A stretch of DNA of 64,000 nt, from positions 124,001 to 188,000 of the forward strand of contig MU400515.1 in assembly GCA_022578965.1 (NCBI GenBank). The letters are read 5' to 3'. Below, piece after piece: positions 48,435 through 61,405 of the stretch. Numbering within the stretch: position 1 is the first letter of the stretch; each line of letters opens with the position of its first letter. Origin of the DNA: Xylaria sp. FL1777. Taxonomy: Eukaryota; Ascomycota; Sordariomycetes; Xylariales; Xylariaceae. The translations under genes and the position numbers were made by a program. Under the pieces are notes generated by a model, which ran no database searches, was not told the origin of the DNA, and saw nothing but the letters and a program-made list of their open reading frames with translations.

Positions 48435-49818
48435 ATGTCTCCAATTACAAATATTCTGAAACGCGGCTCTTGCCGCGTTAGATCTGTCCTCGGTCGCGCA
48501 CAAGTGAGAGCTGCCGCACAAGACCATCATCCATAGACTTTTGACGAGGAGGATCCCAGCAGATACTCTCTGGGAGGTTATCACCCTGTCCGAATTGGTG
48601 ATGAATTCCACAATAGGAAATACAAAGTTATTAGCAAGCTCGGCTACGGCCTATATTCGACCGTTTGGCTTGCTCGAAATTCGCAGTACGATACCTACTA
48701 TACATTTATGCTCAATTTATCTCCTGCGCTTACACTGTAGAGAACCAATCAACATGCGGCTCTGAAGATTCTTACCGGAAGCTTTTCTCGCGCGCAAAAC
48801 TTCCCATCCCCGTGGCGAAAAAGGTTACTAAAGAGTTACTGATGGCTCTTGTGTTTCTACACGACTCCTGTCAAGTGATTCATACCGGTTCGTCTAACCC
48901 GCTCAAGATTTTAGCTGTCAGTCATCACTGACACTTCTCTAGATATCAAGCCGCAGAACATTCTAATTGAGACATCGGAGATAAATGAGATGTTTCAATA
49001 CGCCCCGTCTGAGATCTTTAGTCCTCTTTACCCATCCCATGATCCGCCCACAGACTATTACATGAAGTCAGAGCAGTTTATTTCGGGCGAAGAAGAGTTG
49101 GAGGTAGCTGATGTTAGCATCAGGCTAACCGACTTTGGAACCGGTACGTACATGTGCTCTATTCCTTTGCCTATTGTTCTCTTTGGGACGTAGAAGTTAA
49201 GTTTTCTAACTATTATCTTCATAGCTAGTTGGGTCGATAAACACCTAACAGAATGGATCCAGCCACAGATGCTACGAGCCCCGGAAGTTATGCTTGGTGC
49301 GCCTTGGGATCACAAGGTTGATATCTGGAATCTGGGACTGATTGTAAGGCCTTATACTTTTCTCTCGCACGCACAACGTCATCACCCGTACTAATGATGA
49401 CATAGATATGGGAACTTGTACGAGGGAAGCTCGTCTTCGATGGTCAAGCGATCGCTGTATCTGCGTATTCCTCCCAGGCACATCTTGCGCAGATGAAAGC
49501 AATCTTAGGCACTTTCCCCAAAACCTTACTCAACCGGTCGGAATCTCGCCACATATTCTTCGAGGCAGACGGTAAGCTCACCTCATTATGTTCTGACTAA
49601 ATTGCATAACAGTAACCTTCATGTATCTAGGACATCTAATAAGCGATATTCACTTCCCTCCTGCGACACTGAGAGAATTATGTGACCGTCTTCAGTATCC
49701 CATGGGGCAAGATCTGGAGGATTTCCTTGTGTTTGTCGAGAGCACGTTGGCTTTAGAGCCGAGAAATCGACCCGATGCACGTGAGTTGCTCAGTACGAGA
49801 TGGCTGCGGGGTGTTTGA
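48435..49818 (+). pseudogene. SRPK-like protein kinase pseudogene (internal deletion and frameshift)
   Basis: Most exons of an SR-protein-kinase-like gene can be followed. They begin MSPITNILKRGS, then DEEDPSRYSLGGYHPVRIGD and KVISKLGYGLYSTVWLA (glycine loop), then HAALKIL (catalytic Lys strand). They continue with LPIPVAKKVTKELLMALVFL, VIHTDIKPQNILIE (catalytic loop, HTD as in SRPKs), RLTDFGTASWVD, APEVMLGAPWDHKVDIWNLG and the C-lobe to TAG 49816-49818. The five downstream introns have good borders: 48686-48742, 48892-48943, 49142-49225, 49345-49405 and 49572-49630, each to within a few bases. Between AALKIL (about 48770) and the helix before VIHTD, however, the frame changes and roughly 60 or more residues (helix C, hinge, helix D) are missing. 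In addition, the first junction requires a 33-base intron (48504-48536) or else an in-frame TAG. The gene is therefore probably non-functional as a kinase. Confidence 0.75.
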
Positions 49819-52800
49819 TAGGATAGAGAGCCACAACATTTCCGCCTTCTGACATGAGACTTGTTTCGCATTGGGGGAAGAGCCCTCTTCATCTCTCTCC
49901 GCTGAGCTGTCGTAGCAGTCGACATTCTGCTTTTCGGGAATATGACTGGACATTCACTGCACAGATACAGAAACACAATTTCTCCTTCATCTCTGGAAAC
50001 CGATATTTCTTTTCTAATCTTCCTAGATTCGTGCCCGGTGTCTATCTGAGTCCTCGTCACGTTAACGTCGTCTGCTTTCAAATAATGGCTAAAATGTATC
50101 AGGCGTATGCTTGAAGAATGGGCTTAAAACCGACCCGCATTCGGCAAGCCAAAGGCTTGGTAATAATGCATCATGCAGCTGATCTCGCTTCTTCCCGTTT
50201 TAGGGTGAGGTGGCGCTGGCTTGGGAGCATTCATTCTCACTTATTACCTGACAGAGCGTCATCGAGGAAAAGAGCGTGCCGATTAAAAAATAATGCTACT
50301 AATTGCTCAAAAGGCCGGCTCGGAGCGTGGTCTCGTGGTACCTGTGCCTCCTTTTTGACAGAAACAAGAACCGAAATGCGCAAGGATAAGAAGAGCAAGG
50401 CCAGCATTCCCACCAATTCAATTCAGCCACCTAGAATTCCATCTTGAAGGTCATTCTAAAACGTATTAGATGTGCATAAAGACATGCATACATCCTGCTG
50501 TTGAGTTATCCAACTTACAGAACATTGAAAAGCAGCAACTACGCTAAACCTCATCCGATTGCGGCACAGAAAGTAGTAAACCCTGCCAGTAGAAACCGGA
50601 GATCCTTGGCCCACTTTTGCGACTTGCCTGGCGGTAATGCCGCCGTGTGACGAAGGCGGCGAAAACAAGGACAACTAGACGGAAGCCTCTGACGACAAAC
50701 TCGAAGAATTTGATCCTCGACTAACAACTTCCTCATGGTGTCATATTGTTCCCTTTCCCCTTCCAGTTCTTTTAATTGTCTTATTACAGAGCTCATGATA
50801 TCATAGTTTATATCACAATGAAACCCCTCATTCCTCAATGACCGACATGGAAACAAACCATATCTACCTAAGGGAAACGAACATAGCTTACTATTCACGT
50901 ATTTAGAAGTAAACATATTCAATGGAATGACGACAGTAGTTCTCAATAATTCTCAACGAGCAGAACTGCGACATGCGAAATCCGTTGAAGCTGCACTGAA
51001 GGGGGCGTCAATCAATGACCATAATCAACTGGTACAAGGGGGGCAATTATGGACTTTATTACCTTGATAACAGGGAGACGCTCTGGATTGAATGGTTTCT
51101 ATTGATATCTACTAGTCGCCTGTTTTAAGACTTAGGCTCTAGTGATTGCCACGGGAAATACATCTATTAGAGACAGGCAAGGTCACTGCTTGAATGCCTG
51201 TCATTTTTCTAAACCTATCAATCACCCTGGAAACCGAAGCCAATACGGGTATAGATGGACCTCTTACGAGTAAGAGCTCACTGAGTACTGCTCTTTAGGC
51301 AGCGGCCTTCTATATAGGAAGATGCGGAACTTGAAGGGACAGAAGGTATAGCTGGGCTTCCATAGTATGCATGCCTGCCGTTGCTATGTTCTCTCAAATC
51401 GACCTCGAGTATACAAGTGATCAAACTACGACAGTTGCTTAAGGGTTCAAAGCTGAGACCATGTAAATACCTGACGGGAGTCTATCTAGAGCAGAGATAG
51501 CAACTAGGACATTCCACAACGAGCTATCACAGACTTATGACGCGAAGCCTCTCTTCTCCGAAAGCTATCCTAAAACATCAATCTACCCCAGATATAACGC
51601 CTCAATGATGTCTAGCTAGTCCCTGGATATTTTTGAACTCACTGTCAGGGAAGAGCCGCCGCATGCCCTTCAATTATTTACTATGCACTACGATATGGTA
51701 ATAGCCCGCATCTAGGCAGGCAAGATTTGTGGTTATGAGTCAACCCAGGCGTTGTCTGTGGAGCTCGGGATCATATTTGCGGGCTGCGTTGGCCTCACAC
51801 GTTACGTGTCCGGTCAAACGTTGCCTCTGACACGATAGATGTGCTTGGAGAAGGGCATGGTTGGGTGTTGGTTTTGAGGACCGAATCCGGAGACATGTTG
51901 CTAGGTAGACGTTGTACAGCGTAGTAATGGAATCCTATACCTTATTGACTGTGGAATGGGAATGGAAGTGTGACTGTGACGAGAGGGATCTGTTTGCTTA
52001 TTGAGCTACAAGATACTACAAGGCCAACAAGGGTTAGAGTAATAGTACTGCTATTCAAGCATGCTTGACCCGATGGCCTTGCGCTTTATCTAGGTTGTAA
52101 TATACTCTTTTATATTAGCAGTTAGATTAGTTAGCTATTTCTTGTGCTTTCAAGCTTAGGAAACAGTACGACGCTTCGATCTCGGTTTATACCCTACGGA
52201 AATAAGGACTGTTTTCCTCGTTCCTTTGCGTAACTTAGCTTACCTACTGAAACATTCTCAAGGTAAACAAACAACGTCCATTATGGGGTGAATGTTATAA
52301 TCTTCCCACAGATTGTACGTGCTACCAAATCGGCGGGTTTTCTTCAGCTTTCCCTCAGCTTTCCCAAAGACCTAGGCATCTAGTGCTTTAACTGAGCCTG
52401 AAACACAGTTACACAAACAGGGATTCATCACTGACATCCAAGCTAGGCCAAAGTGAAGACGAACAGTGAATGTTATGATATTAACATGTGAGAACAAGCG
52501 TGCTAAGTTTATTATCGAATAGCTATCTTGATTGCGTTAAATAGGACTAATTATTGGTAGAGAAATAATAGCTACTACCGGGAAGTCCATTGTCTAGAAC
52601 TCCTTGTCTAGCTGTATAGAGAAAGCTATGATTCGAAAATGCCCAGCCATAACCGACAAGTAGCGAAGTGAAGATCCTTATGAGTGGGCTACATGACACT
52701 CTTCAGGCGCGAGATGTATGGAAAGTGCTTCTGTACTAATGTATCTACATTTCTAGTTGTAGAGCGAATCGTAGGCAAGATACTAGTGGAACCCATGCTC

Positions 52801-52941
52801 ATGGACCCTCTCACCTCTCAAATGTATCACGTTCTCTATCCCGAGGATAGGAGACTATCATGTAAGCATTGCAGACACTGTTAGATATGCAAATAGCTTA
52901 TCCATCCATCGTCACAGGTGGATATTCGGTGTGGGATGCAG
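49819..52941. other. Gene-poor, partly AT-rich region
   Basis: About 3.1 kb between the kinase pseudogene and cyclin C. Short frames on both strands at 49.7-50.9 kb overlap each other and are not protein-like. The part from 51.9 to 52.7 kb is AT-rich. The right end contains the 3' flank of ssn8. Nothing was recognised. Confidence 0.45.
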
Positions 52942-54038
52942 CTAGGGCTTATCAAGGCCCCTTGCCTTCACGAAGCGATTCATTTGCTCTCGAGTTATCT
53001 TATCGTTGTACTGCTCATGGCATTCATAAAACGATATCAGCTCTTGAGTGCAATCAACCATGCCTTCGATGTCGACGTTACTCTCTGTAAGGAAAAGTGC
53101 GTATCGCTGCACTTTGTTCAATCGGGCTTCTTGTTGCCTCTCTTTCTCGGAGACACCACCCGTGTTCTGGCTGTTAGTGCTGTTGCCCGTCCTGCCTGGT
53201 GTGTGTGCCTGTGCCTGCGCTAACGCAGCAGTGGCAGCAGCCATACTTGATGCTGTTCCGCCCGGACTATTAGGACGCAAAACGAGTGCCAGCAAAATTG
53301 CTGTGAGGGCAATTATGTGCGGTGGATAGAGGAGAGGGAGATCGGTCATATAGTGATCGTTAACAATGGACAGCGCAAGGTTGGCCTCGTCTTGAGACAA
53401 GAACAAATCTGACTGAAGACTTGTCAGGGTTCGGTAAGGTTGGTGGACGATTAACTGAGAATGCATCTCGGATATCATGAAGAACTCGCATTCACCAAGC
53501 CGTGAAATATCAATAGTCAGAGAATCTACTACAGAGCCAAAGGTCGCCCTTTGTTAGCCAACTCAGCTCGAGACCAAGACAGAGGAGAACACTCGTACCA
53601 GGCCACAGAGCCCGCGCTTCTGACACAACTAGCCGGATATGCTGTGGGCATTCCTCCATCTTGCAAGCCAAGTATAGGGCGGTCGCGATTACAAGGTAAG
53701 GGTTCGTTCGGCGGATTTCGACTGTACAATAGAAACGCTTGAGATAGGTCTGAGCAGTTGCGAGGGCCTGCTGTCTAACACCCAGTCTCTTGCCAAGTCT
53801 GCCGAGCTCTACGCGAGCCACTTGTTAGCGCGCAGTTGCACCAGGCCAGGGCCCCGGGTCTCTACCAGTGAATCTTACGTTGGTTGAAATATATGTTCAG
53901 ATGCCTCCGCTGTGGCAAGGGGAACATTTGCACCAGGCTCTGCTCGCTCTCTTCGAGCCTTTCGCGCATTTGCGCAAGCTCATCTTTGGAGAACTGCCAG
54001 TTACGCCGCTGAGTTGACTCCCAATAGTTTGCTGCCAT
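52942..54038 (-). CDS. ssn8: Cyclin C, Mediator CDK8-module subunit Ssn8
   Basis: Three exons, complement(join(52942..53525, 53599..53820, 53879..54038)), encode 321 residues. This cyclin activates the kinase Ssn3/Cdk8 in the Mediator kinase module, which modulates RNA polymerase II transcription. The N-terminus [20 protein letters not shown] is diagnostic. The cyclin box contains [36 protein letters not shown] and [19 protein letters not shown]. Exon 3 gives [30 protein letters not shown] and [16 protein letters not shown], then a low-complexity Ala/Gln/Thr/Asn insertion, and the closing helix ending VKARGLDKP. Both introns (58 and 73 bp) have GTAAGA and GTACGA donors; the acceptor TAGTAG before 53525 restores [15 protein letters not shown]. 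It is divergent from the carrier gene to its right, with 841 bp between the two start codons. Confidence 0.95.
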
Positions 54039-54879
54039 GGTCGCTCTCGGGAATGGGGTCGAATCGTGTTATTATACAGAAGGTTTGGCGAGGGACGGAG
54101 AGAAATTAGCTAGATAAACATTGTGATCATGACATATCGGTGGTTGTGTTGACGAACTCCAATCCAGCAAGGGCTGAATCGGCAGTCTTCTGAACTGAGA
54201 CAGTAAGCGATGCTAACACAAAGTGGAAAGGGCTGGAAGTACAATCTGAGCCCGAGTCACGTAAGCAAAGAAGGCAAATATTAAGTAGGCATCTATCCGG
54301 GAAAACCAAAAACACCCGAGGGGGGAGAGAGGGTGGTTGTTCTGAGGTGTATTATGGGTTATAACGGGCAGCAACAGAAAGGAACTTGCAAGATTGCAAC
54401 CACAATGTACAGGTGTTGCAACGGAGATAATAAAGTATCTGGGTATACTGTGATTCCGACTGAAGAGTTCATACTGTATTCACGCCGCCGCGTGAGTCTG
54501 TATATACCGTGCAATGATGACGTAGTGCACTGTGCGGCGTATCTTTCAGCCAAGGGCTTATCGGGCTTATCGGGCTATCGGCATGGCGCCAATTGGCCTT
54601 GAGCTATTCGCAACCCAGTCTTTTGAGCACCCCAGTTCTTTTCTTGGCACATTTGATTGCGAAGGCATGTCACTATTGCGCGCAAAAGCTTGAAACCTTG
54701 TGAACCCGTGTATGCAAGCAACCACCGACGTCGGCCAAACCGTTACAGCCCGTGCCTGTGAGGGAATGCTCTTCGACGCGAATGCGCCCAAAGCTCGAAT
54801 GCGCTGTACAACGATGGTCGGATCATAGCCTTGGACAACACCACCGACGTCTTCTTCTATGCTGTCATGAGCACGCAGG
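54039..54879. other. Divergent promoter region of ssn8 and sal1
   Basis: 841 bp between the divergent start codons of ssn8 and sal1. It must hold both promoters. Short frames on either strand have no support, and no clear TATA or known factor site was identified. Confidence 0.55.
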
Positions 54880-57453
54880 ATGAAGCGCCCTGACTTGGTC
54901 TCCGAGCTGGAGATAGAGATGGCCGAATCGCAGAACGAGCGTGATGCTCGAGTCGAGCAGCTCTGGAAGAAGCTCGACTACCAAGCCAAGGGCGAGCTGG
55001 ACTGGAAGGGCCTGCAGAGAGGACTGAGGAAGATCGATCATCGTCCGTAGTAGCTCCCCGGGGCAAAGCCGGCTGAGCGCACGCGCCTTTGCTGACATGG
55101 CTCTCCCAGCTCTGAAAAACGCCGACGATATGCTCAAGACCCTTACCAAGGCCGTTGACACCGATGGCGACGGCAAGATCCAGTACGAAGGTCGGTTCGC
55201 ACCCGTGGAGTGGCTCCATGCAAGATGAGACACTATCTGTCCATGTGTTCATCCGTCTATCCGTTCATCCGTCCATTCGAGCCTCTCTATACACACGAAG
55301 CTAACATAATACCCCAGAGTTTCGTGTCTTCGTCGAAGCAGCCGAACGCCAGCTCTTCCATCTTTTCCGATCCATAGACCGAGATAAGAATGGCAAACTT
55401 GATAAAGAGGAGCTCCAAGCCGCGTTCCACAAAGCGGGCTTGGCGGTACCTAATCGCAGACTGGATGCTTTTTTCGAGGACATTGATCACAACCGTGATG
55501 GATTCATTACATATGAAGAATGGCGGTAAGTTTGCTTCGCATCCCTTTCCTCTTTCTTGTTGAACACGGCGCATGGGGGTCTGTTTGGAACCATACGATG
55601 AAGCGCAGTTCTAGTTAGATACACCAATTTATCCAAGCTTCATTTCTTATCCCTATTATTCAGAAGCTATGGTCGGCTTTGCCTAGGCTTACACATATTT
55701 GAAAAATACTGATAACGCCTGATGCCAGAGACTTTCTGCTGTTCATGCCCAATACTGATTCCACCACAACATTACACACAGTTTTCACGTTCTATTCGGA
55801 TATCCTTACTCTTAGTTCAGAAGGTGATTCGGTGATGAGCGAGAGCTCTCTTGAGGGAATAGGTACGACTACAGGATTTCTTCTATCTCTCTTTTTTGGC
55901 TCAATCATTAGAATCGCCTTTCCCAACTGGCAGCCGTCAAGGCAGACCCCTATACCTCCAGCAGCTTCTGATTCTTCCCTACCTCCATCACTTGCTTCTC
56001 AATCTTTATCTTCGCCCGAATCCGATACCCACCTGCATTCACCAGCACCGGATGTTCTGCGAGCGACCGATGACCCCGGCGATATGAACCCAGCAGCTTT
56101 ACAATCATACGCTCGAATCCCCGGTGTTGAAACCACTACTAGGGCATCCGGTGGCGCATCTAATGCGGTGCGAGGAGCGACGCTGGCTGACCTTTCCACC
56201 TCTCAAGACATTCAGATTGAAGATGCAACGCGTGACAAGGTCAAGAAATCCGTGCTGATAAACTACATCCCCGATCCAGGCTATTTTGTTGCCGGAGCCA
56301 TCGCGGGAGGCATTTCTCGTACCGCTACCGCTCCTCTCGACCGACTCAAGGTGTATCTGTTGGTTAGTACCAAATCTGATGCTAATATTGCCCTCGATGC
56401 CGCAAAAAGGGGCCGACCCATTCTGGGTTTGAAGAATGCTGGACGTCCACTCCTCGCGGCCGTGAGCGACCTCTACAAGGCGGGAGGCGTAAGAGGATTC
56501 TTTGCCGGTAAGCTAACGGCAGTTATTAATTGCCCTTGTGGTCATGTCTAATGTGATTGAATGAATAGGCAATGGACTTAATGTGGTTAAGATCATGCCG
56601 GAGACAGCAATCAGAGTATGTATACTTCCCATCCCATCCCATAAATATGAAGCTACGACTCATATTTTGCTCAGTTCGGAGCATACGAGGCAGCAAAGAA
56701 TGCCTTGGCTGGTCTTGAGGGCCACAATGATCCGCATTCCATTAATCCTTACTCGAAGTTTGTTGCTGGTGGTGTTGCTGGAATGGTTGCACAGTGAGCA
56801 CCCTCTCGTCATTTTATCAGTGCCAGTCTGACCTAACCGTAACTAGGTTTTGCGTCTATCCTCTTGATACGCTCAAATTTCGGTGAGGATCGTATTTTCT
56901 CCTAATTTATTTCCCCTTTACTGATTCAATACTCAGTCTACAATCTGAATACGTGTCTGGTGGCGCTCGAGGTAATGCACTGTTATTCCAAACCGCCCGT
57001 AAGATGCTTGCAGAAGGAGGTACTCGAGCAGCCTACCGCGGTGTTACAATGGGTTTAGTCGGCATGTTCCCCTATTCGGCAATTGATATGGGCACGTTTG
57101 AGCTCCTAAAGAACGCCTATATTCAGTATAAGGCGAAAGCATCCGGCTGTCATGAGGAAGATGCACAACCTAGCACGTTTGTTACAGGAATCATGGGAGC
57201 CTCGTCAGGTGCCTTCGGCGCCTCTGTTGTCTATCCTTTGAACGTGCTCCGCACCCGACTTCAGACACAAGGCACTAGCATGCATCCGGCACGATACACT
57301 GGTATCTGGGATGTGGCCCAGAAGACTGTTAAGAACGAAGGTGTCCGAGGTCTCTACAAAGGTTTAATGCCAAATCTTCTCAAAGTTGCACCCGCGCTTA
57401 GTATCACGTGGATGGTATACGAGAACGCCAAAAAGATCATGCACCTTCACTAG
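54880..57453 (+). CDS. sal1: Calcium-regulated mitochondrial ATP-Mg/Pi carrier, Sal1 type
   Basis: Eight exons encode 649 residues: join(54880..55042, 55110..55190, 55318..55525, 55729..56507, 56569..56615, 56675..56793, 56847..56882, 56937..57453). It exchanges ATP-Mg or ADP for phosphate across the mitochondrial inner membrane under control of cytosolic-side calcium. The N-terminal half is calmodulin-like: a degenerate first EF-hand, then canonical loops DTDGDGKIQYEE (71-82), DRDKNGKLDKEE (102-113) and DHNRDGFITYEE (138-149). After a Ser/Pro-rich linker comes the carrier domain with three signature repeats: PLDRLK (353-358), YPLDTLKFR (470-478) and YPLNVLRTRLQ (577-587). All introns have canonical borders, and exon 7 is only 36 bp. 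ATG 54880 is chosen; the in-frame ATG at 54919 (MAESQNERDARVEQLW) is the main alternative. The first intron starts with a weak GTCCGT donor. Confidence 0.94.
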
Positions 57454-60400
57454 GGTATCTCTGCTCTAGGATATGGATCTGCTAATCCATGCTTACCTCA
57501 ATACAACCGTCCCTAAAAGTACGGCTTATATTGAGTTTTAAAATCACACTTATACAACTAGACCACCGTGGTCAATCACAAATGGGTAGATGTCAACTCT
57601 TCCCGAAACTTATACCAATTTTTAGAGCATAGATACCGAACAAACCTCCAGGAGAGAGGGTTGGGTTAAGAGACGTACGAGAGTGGTCATATCCAGTCTA
57701 CATTGGCATGCATTGGTTGGCGTTTCAGGATCTTTCTTCCTGTTGACCTAGGTAATTTTGTCCGATTTTCATGGGTCACTATTGATCATATCAGATCATC
57801 ATGAGGGTACACGCGATAGAGGAATGTTGAGATACCCTTCTCTGCGCAGCTGGTTTTGTTTGTGTAAGTCTCGATATCTCACCACCCATATATGGTGAAG
57901 TGGGCTTTCACACTCGATGATGCGCATGTTGTACAAATAGCCTGTTGTCTAAAAACTTGGTGAGGTCACGGTGATGGTAGTTATTCATATCGACACAGTC
58001 TGTCGATAATTTGCAGTGGACTATTATAGCTTCATATTTAGCAACGACGTTTCAGAGTCTATAGGGCTTACTTGCTGATTCATCTGAAGTAGTCATCAGA
58101 GAATAAATGGATTATCTATATTCTGGGACCATCTTGAGACTTGGGTGAACATAACACTCACCCGCTCACTTACTCTAAGGGCAACCGATAAATACTTCAT
58201 GGCTCCTACTCATTCAACTTGTACTCTGCATGTTAATTCTTGCACATGATCTTTATTGCGCAATGTCTGAGAGCAATTCTACATGTTATTTGGTTCTCGG
58301 CGTTGGGGCCTAGAATACATTCTAACGGAAACGTCCCGGATCTTCAGAGGATCTATGAATGTATGGACCTAAAAGTAGTAACAAACTAAGAGCCTCATCG
58401 AATACATCCTTTGATCGCGTCATAGATCCCGAACAGGGAATCCGCTGTCAAAACTAGGAGGCTGGGACACTTAGGCTCTAATGCTGTGCCTATTTGTATA
58501 GCCTCCTGCAGACGCCGTAGTCATGTATTGAAACCTAGACTTCTAGGTAATCCAACGGGGCTGCCAAGTATACACCCTGACATCGGCAAAGAAGAGAGAG
58601 CGGTCTTGGTCTGATGATGCTTACTTACTGTAAAGCTGGTTAACCTCATTAGTGCAGCGGGTCAACAGCCAGTCTTGTTCAGCACATCTACTGGAGTGAG
58701 TGACTTACTATGTACATATGGGAGTGAGAAGGCGGCAACAACCATTTTGGGGGCAGAAAGAGGGCTCTGTGCCTTATACGTATCATCTATGAGGAGGTAT
58801 GTAAGATTGCCTGCGCCTCTACGAAAACGAAGATATTGACTGCTGCGGTGTATAAGAGGAGCCCAGAGAGTGGGTTGCTGCAATGGGTTCCGATTTGAGC
58901 ATGTTAGAGACGTGCGATGGCTACTACTCTACTCACTTGGTATGGAAAGGGATTGACGGTAGGACCCAACTCTAGAAACTAAAAGATATGAATTTGAATG
59001 TAGCTGGTATGGAATCTAATCCTTTCTTTGTGATGGATTAATTGTTTGAATGTTTATTTTCTAACTTTGAGGTTCTTTGGAATTTCTCGTACAAAGCACT
59101 TCGTACCTATGTAGGTAGTTATGTTCAGTGCCATTTATTAACTGGGGCATTGAAATAGACTTCACTTGGCAAAGTCATAGGTGGTAGACAGGTTGCTATC
59201 TAGGGTCGCCTGAACTTCATCGTCTAACATAGTAACCTTTCCCTCCAAAGCGACTAGACATCTACGGAAGAAACTTGCAGACGGCTAGACAGCCCGTGAG
59301 GTTAGGAATAATTAAGCAAGACTACCACTAGTCATGATAAGATGCGCTACGCTCAACTTCTCGCGCCAAAAGTGGCAGGATTCTCTCGGCTATCGAGGCG
59401 GACAGGTAACCGTTTCCAGTGGGAGTAACTTTCGCAGTTAACGCCAGAAGTAATTGATGAGACTGATGGTAAATTCGCTGTATTCAGCTATCACTTCAGT
59501 ACTTGCGCTTAATGATCAACCACCACTTCTCCGACCTTTTGTTAGTTGCGGGTGGGTTATTCCTAGTGCCCGTCAGGTTCTATGAAAGCGATGTTATCCT
59601 CATGAGCCGCGATTGAGACCATCTCGGTCGAATGTACACCTTCTATTCGCTCGGGGCTATGGATCATGTTAACATGCGTACCTACATCGTCGCAAAGGAG
59701 AAGAGTGGTATTGGATGGGCTGTAACCCGATAGTTCTAGGGATCCTTGCTAATGGCCATGGCGATGAGGGTTCAGATGAAAGAAGTTGAAAATGGTCTTA
59801 GATAACTGGGAAGTAGAAACAGGAGCGTGAGGCACAAGATGTAAGGATCAAAGTGGAAAGTGTTAAGAAGTGCATTGATATGCCTCGCCTCGCATCCCGT
59901 ACATACCGGGTCGGGGTAAGCCACCGGCGCGGGCTATGTTGCATCTCCAGTGGACTATTATTGGGATTTATAAGACACTATTACCAGTAATCGCCCAGTA
60001 CTCGCGACATATATCCTCGTTGTAGTCACAACCATTCCGGGAATACCTGCCGCTGCCGCATCCCCTATATCCCTTCCCCAGTTCAATTCCTATGCTCGTG
60101 TGTACATACCAACTTTATTTCCCAAACCTGGAGTATTGGTGTAAGTATGCGTATATGCTTCAAGGGTAGCTAGGGTAGTCGTGAATACCTCTTATCAATT
60201 ATGACTAATTAATTTGCCGGATGAGGAAAGGAGGTTTAAGTATTATCGTGTTTGAGGAGCCTGCCTATGTCTCCTTCGGGGCTACTTGAACAATACCTTC
60301 TCCAATCGTGGACGAATGCCGGCAAGTCAAAAGTTTCCTTTATATATAGGTTGGCGAGTAAGTGAGTTTTTCTTTTCTTTTTCTTTTTCTTTTTGGCGCT

Positions 60401-61405
60401 GAGATATATTCTATTCACGCTGGGTGGGAGGTAACTGTCTTCGCGGCAGAACCCATTTCTGCTCCCCTATAGCATGAAGAGCGCATATCGAGTCTACCAT
60501 AGGCAAATAATTTCAATAAAGTCGATAATAGAAAAGGTGCATGAATTTTTTTCTTACCAACCATTAAAATACCTTAAGGTGCTGTTTCGGACACTCATAA
60601 CTACGGAACGGGCGCTGTACTCATTGGAGGCAGATAAGAATGTGTAATTATTAGGCAGGCTGCTTATTCTTTGAAACGTCGATGCGACGTCGCTGACCAC
60701 TGATATTCATCGCACTCACGCTCATATATGCAGGGTTATCGGGTAAGCAGGCAATGAGTCTTGTCATCCTGCTATTGGTATACCGGTGTGCCGCTCGTGT
60801 TTATTTGGAGGGTCTTGGAACTTCCAAGCTGTAAGGCTAGATTTTTCTGGGTCAAGATATTACCTTAAATTCTTCGCCGAGTAAGTGTGCGAAATGCGGT
60901 TGCTGTATTGTGACGTGTCACTGCATCATATCATTCCTCTGATCCAGCACGGGCTTAATATAAAGACTGCCAGGTAGGCATGCTTCGGTGAAGCCCAACA
61001 GTACCATATCACCCTTGAACGACAGCCCCAGTTACTGCGGATTGCGGTTTTACGGAGGCTGTATAGCTCTCAATCCAGTGCTTGGCCCACGATCCGATGT
61101 GTTGCCGTATTGCCGGGACTCACCTCAATGTATGCCTTGTGAGATTAGGTGAGCTCCGCGAGGTTTTAAGGTAGCCTACAGACTCCAAAAAATATTATAT
61201 TACCCTTACAGCAACCTAGAAACGTTCAAGTTGGTGCCTTGTAGTTGATTTGCAATCACTTGTACTATCACACCCATTTCCGCGTTTTGAAAGCGACTAA
61301 TTTGCCGGCCAACTTCATGTTCAACGATAGAACCCCTGAGCAAGCGGCTACTCTAACCAACGTTTCTAAAAAAGTATCACGAGCTTCACAGTGATCCAGA
61401 TCACT
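57454..61405. other. Gene-free region of about 4 kb
   Basis: From the sal1 3' flank to the SesA-like exon no frame longer than about 70 codons looks protein-like on either strand. Composition is moderately AT-rich, with a CTTTT-type pyrimidine run near 60363-60395. No RNA gene, terminal repeat or transposon frame was seen. Confidence 0.5.
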
